Positions 7,401 to 7,920 of a stretch of DNA of 7,920 bases are shown piece by piece. The position numbers and the translations under genes were made by a program. The notes under the pieces were generated by a model. It was not told the origin of the DNA, did no database searches, and saw only the letters and a list, made by a program, of their open reading frames with translations. Within the stretch, counting starts at the first letter, position 1. The number at the start of each line of letters is the position of its first letter. The DNA comes from Planctomycetota bacterium (lineage in GTDB: Bacteria; Planctomycetota; UBA1135; GCA-002686595). The stretch is taken from the NCBI GenBank assembly GCA_027623615.1, contig JAQBVH010000118.1, forward strand, positions 1 through 7,920, in the 5' to 3' direction.

Positions 7401-7673
7401 CGGAAAGGCCAGGTCGACCGTCTCCCCCACGACCCACGCACGCAAGGCCGGCTTCACCACGAAGTCGAGGCTGGCCACGTCGTCGGTCCCGACGCAGAGC
7501 GCGACGCGCAGCGGATGGTTGGCGGTCAGCGCCTCCGTCGCCGTGCACTCCAAGCGCAGGATGAACGTGCCCTGGTCGGTGCAGGGCGCCAGCATGGCGA
7601 CGACCTGGATCGGGACGGGCTGCGGGTCGTCCTGGGGGCAGAGGAGCAGGGCGCTGGCGAGGAGAGGCAGCAT
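4443..7673 (-). CDS. Exported HExxH metallopeptidase (gluzincin-like) with C-terminal binding modules
   Basis: This 1076-residue protein starts with a short hydrophobic leader (MLPLLASALLLCPQD), read as a Sec signal. Residues about 20-250 are of unknown fold, and 255-350 are helical and TPR-like. The catalytic region is about 380-660: LLYHELTHCIDD (466-477) carries the zinc motif H469-E-L-T-H473, and GHREGLANLGAAY (484-496) supplies the likely third ligand Glu487, as in peptidase-MA/gluzincin proteins. WKVIGPFFAASADPLAHVFP (678-697) is a planctomycete 'GPF' module. It leads into a beta-rich PA14-like or galactose-binding-like part with VRADDDVAIFVNDVRAGS (779-796) and LKAGRNKLLVKIRNQFGDAG (826-845). 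The end, VGVATWGPAPVFQEIEVLEG (1056-1075), resembles the last strands of laminin-G-like or DUF1080 domains. Cleavage of surface or environmental proteins or glycoproteins is inference. No Shine-Dalgarno is seen. The reading frame stays open upstream, but this ATG gives the leader. recG lies 56 bases upstream on the same strand. Confidence 0.78.
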   Translation of the reverse strand: MLPLLASALLLCPQDDPQPVPIQVVAMLAPCTDQGTFILRLECTATEALTANHPLRVALCVGTDDVASLDFVVKPALRAWVVGETVDLAFPIAMPEGLALEFGDLVSLRIGFVVDGAQRPPAVADHLIDPDGLADLVAFDWPRFAGPAGRARLDGVLARGKELRKLDPPGAWALLSQALRDAADDATKAEVRDALIEVGKFEPAQPSEVEVRVVAQRIRAEQVRVFRLEAGRMAAGGRIHGALVLLEEIGGALAMDVDDAVIGALNDAERMTARIEDLQERLLTELTKDEAAQVDADVEQYGRTEELFARAERLAGAGKRPVALALYRKLRRVDGVELYDRAQTRLEEVGALHLKDVPQDQLDQVEAIRKHPAWARTEVARSHEFLYIGPRELVHRIPDDSKLNFDLAYVFLTDLFGRKPNPKGDRVTVYFKELWDFGGGVGGGKIIDIGSAQPSPARPTQVDTGLLYHELTHCIDDTRPIFAGHREGLANLGAAYAYEALDRDGDAQHSFAGNLRQFEDFYLARDLEYWRIQNYGPSAGFFLSFLERYAKVGKSQHDWSGLRRFFREYRTARVSDGREPQIARGLAYYLGRAFGPQVFDDLVRYRFPLVEADRRQLFEESEAYDLEDLEPFRDAYADRPGSPLPRDLVARELIRQAKRDELAACEQLRADLGVVFDWKVIGPFFAASADPLAHVFPPELEVDFAKKPRTLRSSRDDVTQVVWQDPWPSWQRTATHKNVELRPSGWLRFDYQPYGDDRSAIYALSHITVDADVEAFAHVRADDDVAIFVNDVRAGSYRSRGINGSTERWRGPFVDLPDAHRLPISLKAGRNKLLVKIRNQFGDAGLILALSNTDGSPLVFEDDNGPPDPVGLRPEVLEPRYWKRLVTLDHRALRSKAEIEVGGFKARNKAFAGTETDRGVAWRQWTVRPGFPKDSPSNLLWIKDSVTKKLGDAVQVRVAFAGTDAPKVLVTVQGEGKTDGLSGWNLILVPSGGKVSARLERYDRLVYESDPIELAEVEDGRELLFTVWRGWAKASLDGVELLPRVSIDPIPGRTRVGVATWGPAPVFQEIEVLEGR
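6255..6269 (-). other. HELTH zinc-binding active-site motif of the peptidase
   Basis: The codons for H469-E-L-T-H473 of the metallopeptidase. The two histidines would bind zinc and Glu470 would activate water. The presumed third ligand, Glu487, follows 13 residues after the second histidine. Confidence 0.75.
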
Positions 7674-7694
7674 GGCGGGCGACTCTACCCTTCG

Positions 7695-7704
7695 ACCCGC
7701 GGGT
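7695..7704. promoter_or_regulatory. Perfect 10-base palindrome upstream of the peptidase gene
   Basis: ACCCGCGGGT lies 21 bases upstream of the peptidase ATG, inside the 56-base gap after recG. It could be a small operator or be chance in GC-rich DNA. The gap has no convincing terminator for recG, so read-through from recG into the peptidase gene is possible. Confidence 0.15.
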
Positions 7705-7729
7705 GGTCCCCGTTCGAGCTGCGTTGGAG

Positions 7730-7920
7730 TCAGTTCTTCGCTCGCGCCAGGTAGCTGCGCGCCACCTCGGGGTGCCGGCGGATCACGTCCCGCGCCGCGA
7801 GGACCAGGTCGAGATCCCGCTCGGGATCCGCCAGGCCCTCCAGGTTCACGCCCGCCTGGCGCACGCCGGCCAGGTCTCCCATTCCGCGTTGCGCCAGGTC
7901 CTCCTCGGCGATCTCGAATC
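7730..7920 (-). CDS. recG: ATP-dependent DNA helicase RecG, C-terminal fragment
   Basis: The last 62 codons and the TGA stop (7732-7730) are present; the rest lies beyond the right edge. The visible start, FEIAEEDLAQRGMGDLAGVR followed by QAGV, matches the hallmark of the RecG C-terminal domain ('DGFEIAEEDLxLRGPGExxGTRQSG'). The tail reads DLVLAARDVIRRHPEVARSY, where RecG proteins have an acidic helix of 'LLExAR' type. RecG is a cytosolic superfamily 2 helicase that reverses stalled replication forks and processes branched DNA and R-loops. Mfd also carries a related segment, but its version ('GxGFKIAMRDLEIRGAGN') differs from this one, so RecG is preferred. The gene is co-oriented with the peptidase gene; nothing suggests a shared function. 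Confidence 0.87.
   Translation of the reverse strand, partial: FEIAEEDLAQRGMGDLAGVRQAGVNLEGLADPERDLDLVLAARDVIRRHPEVARSYLARAKN

Noticed and set aside
3117..7754. A 1545-codon open frame on the plus strand covering the sulfatase-like and peptidase genes
   Set aside because: It runs out of frame with the sulfatase-like gene and antisense to the peptidase gene. Its translation is dominated by R, A, P, G, D and L with no recognisable motifs, while both covered genes show clear family motifs. It reflects high third-position GC that removes stops from the shadow frame.
1..7920. Defence island, mobile element, CRISPR array or biosynthetic cluster
   Set aside because: No transposase, integrase, regularly spaced repeats, toxin-antitoxin pair, nuclease system or cluster-type enzymes were recognised. 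The genes look like unlinked chromosomal functions.

Overview
This window is GC-rich (by eye about two-thirds G+C) and most likely comes from a planctomycete-type bacterium. Three things point there. The truncated gene at the left edge has the start of a DUF1549/PSCyt2 protein, a family best known from Planctomycetota and relatives. There is a lipoprotein of the sulfatase superfamily. There is also a large exported protein that joins a metallopeptidase to the 'W-x-V-x-GPF ... VYPPE'-type module common in that phylum. All but one of the starts that can be seen lack a clear Shine-Dalgarno sequence, which also fits. The species cannot be named from this window.

Layout, left to right. Bases 1-191 (minus) hold the N-terminus of the exported DUF1549/PSCyt2 protein. 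It is divergent from a BtuF-like cobalamin/metal-binding protein without a signal peptide (241-1167, plus). Next comes a Na/Pi-cotransporter-like membrane protein with PhoU-like C-terminal helices (1270-2850, plus), preceded by the only strong ribosome-binding site in the window. A 204-base gap with a conspicuous inverted repeat leads to a lipoprotein of the sulfatase/alkaline-phosphatase superfamily (3055-4422, plus). This converges with 20 bases between stops on a 1076-residue exported HExxH metallopeptidase (4443-7673, minus). The right edge holds the C-terminus of the RecG helicase (7730-7920, minus), which lies upstream of the peptidase gene on the same strand.

The genes do not form one obvious pathway. 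Orientation changes three times and gaps are 20 to about 200 bases, so this looks like ordinary chromosomal gene order rather than a single operon, defence island or mobile element. No tRNA, rRNA, CRISPR array, insertion sequence or integrase was seen. I did not find a convincing new multi-gene system. The points most worth a second look are an inverted repeat that encloses the start codon of the left-edge gene, the loss of signature motifs in the phosphate-transporter-like protein, the absence of the normal sulfatase nucleophile, and the inverted repeat upstream of the sulfatase-like gene.
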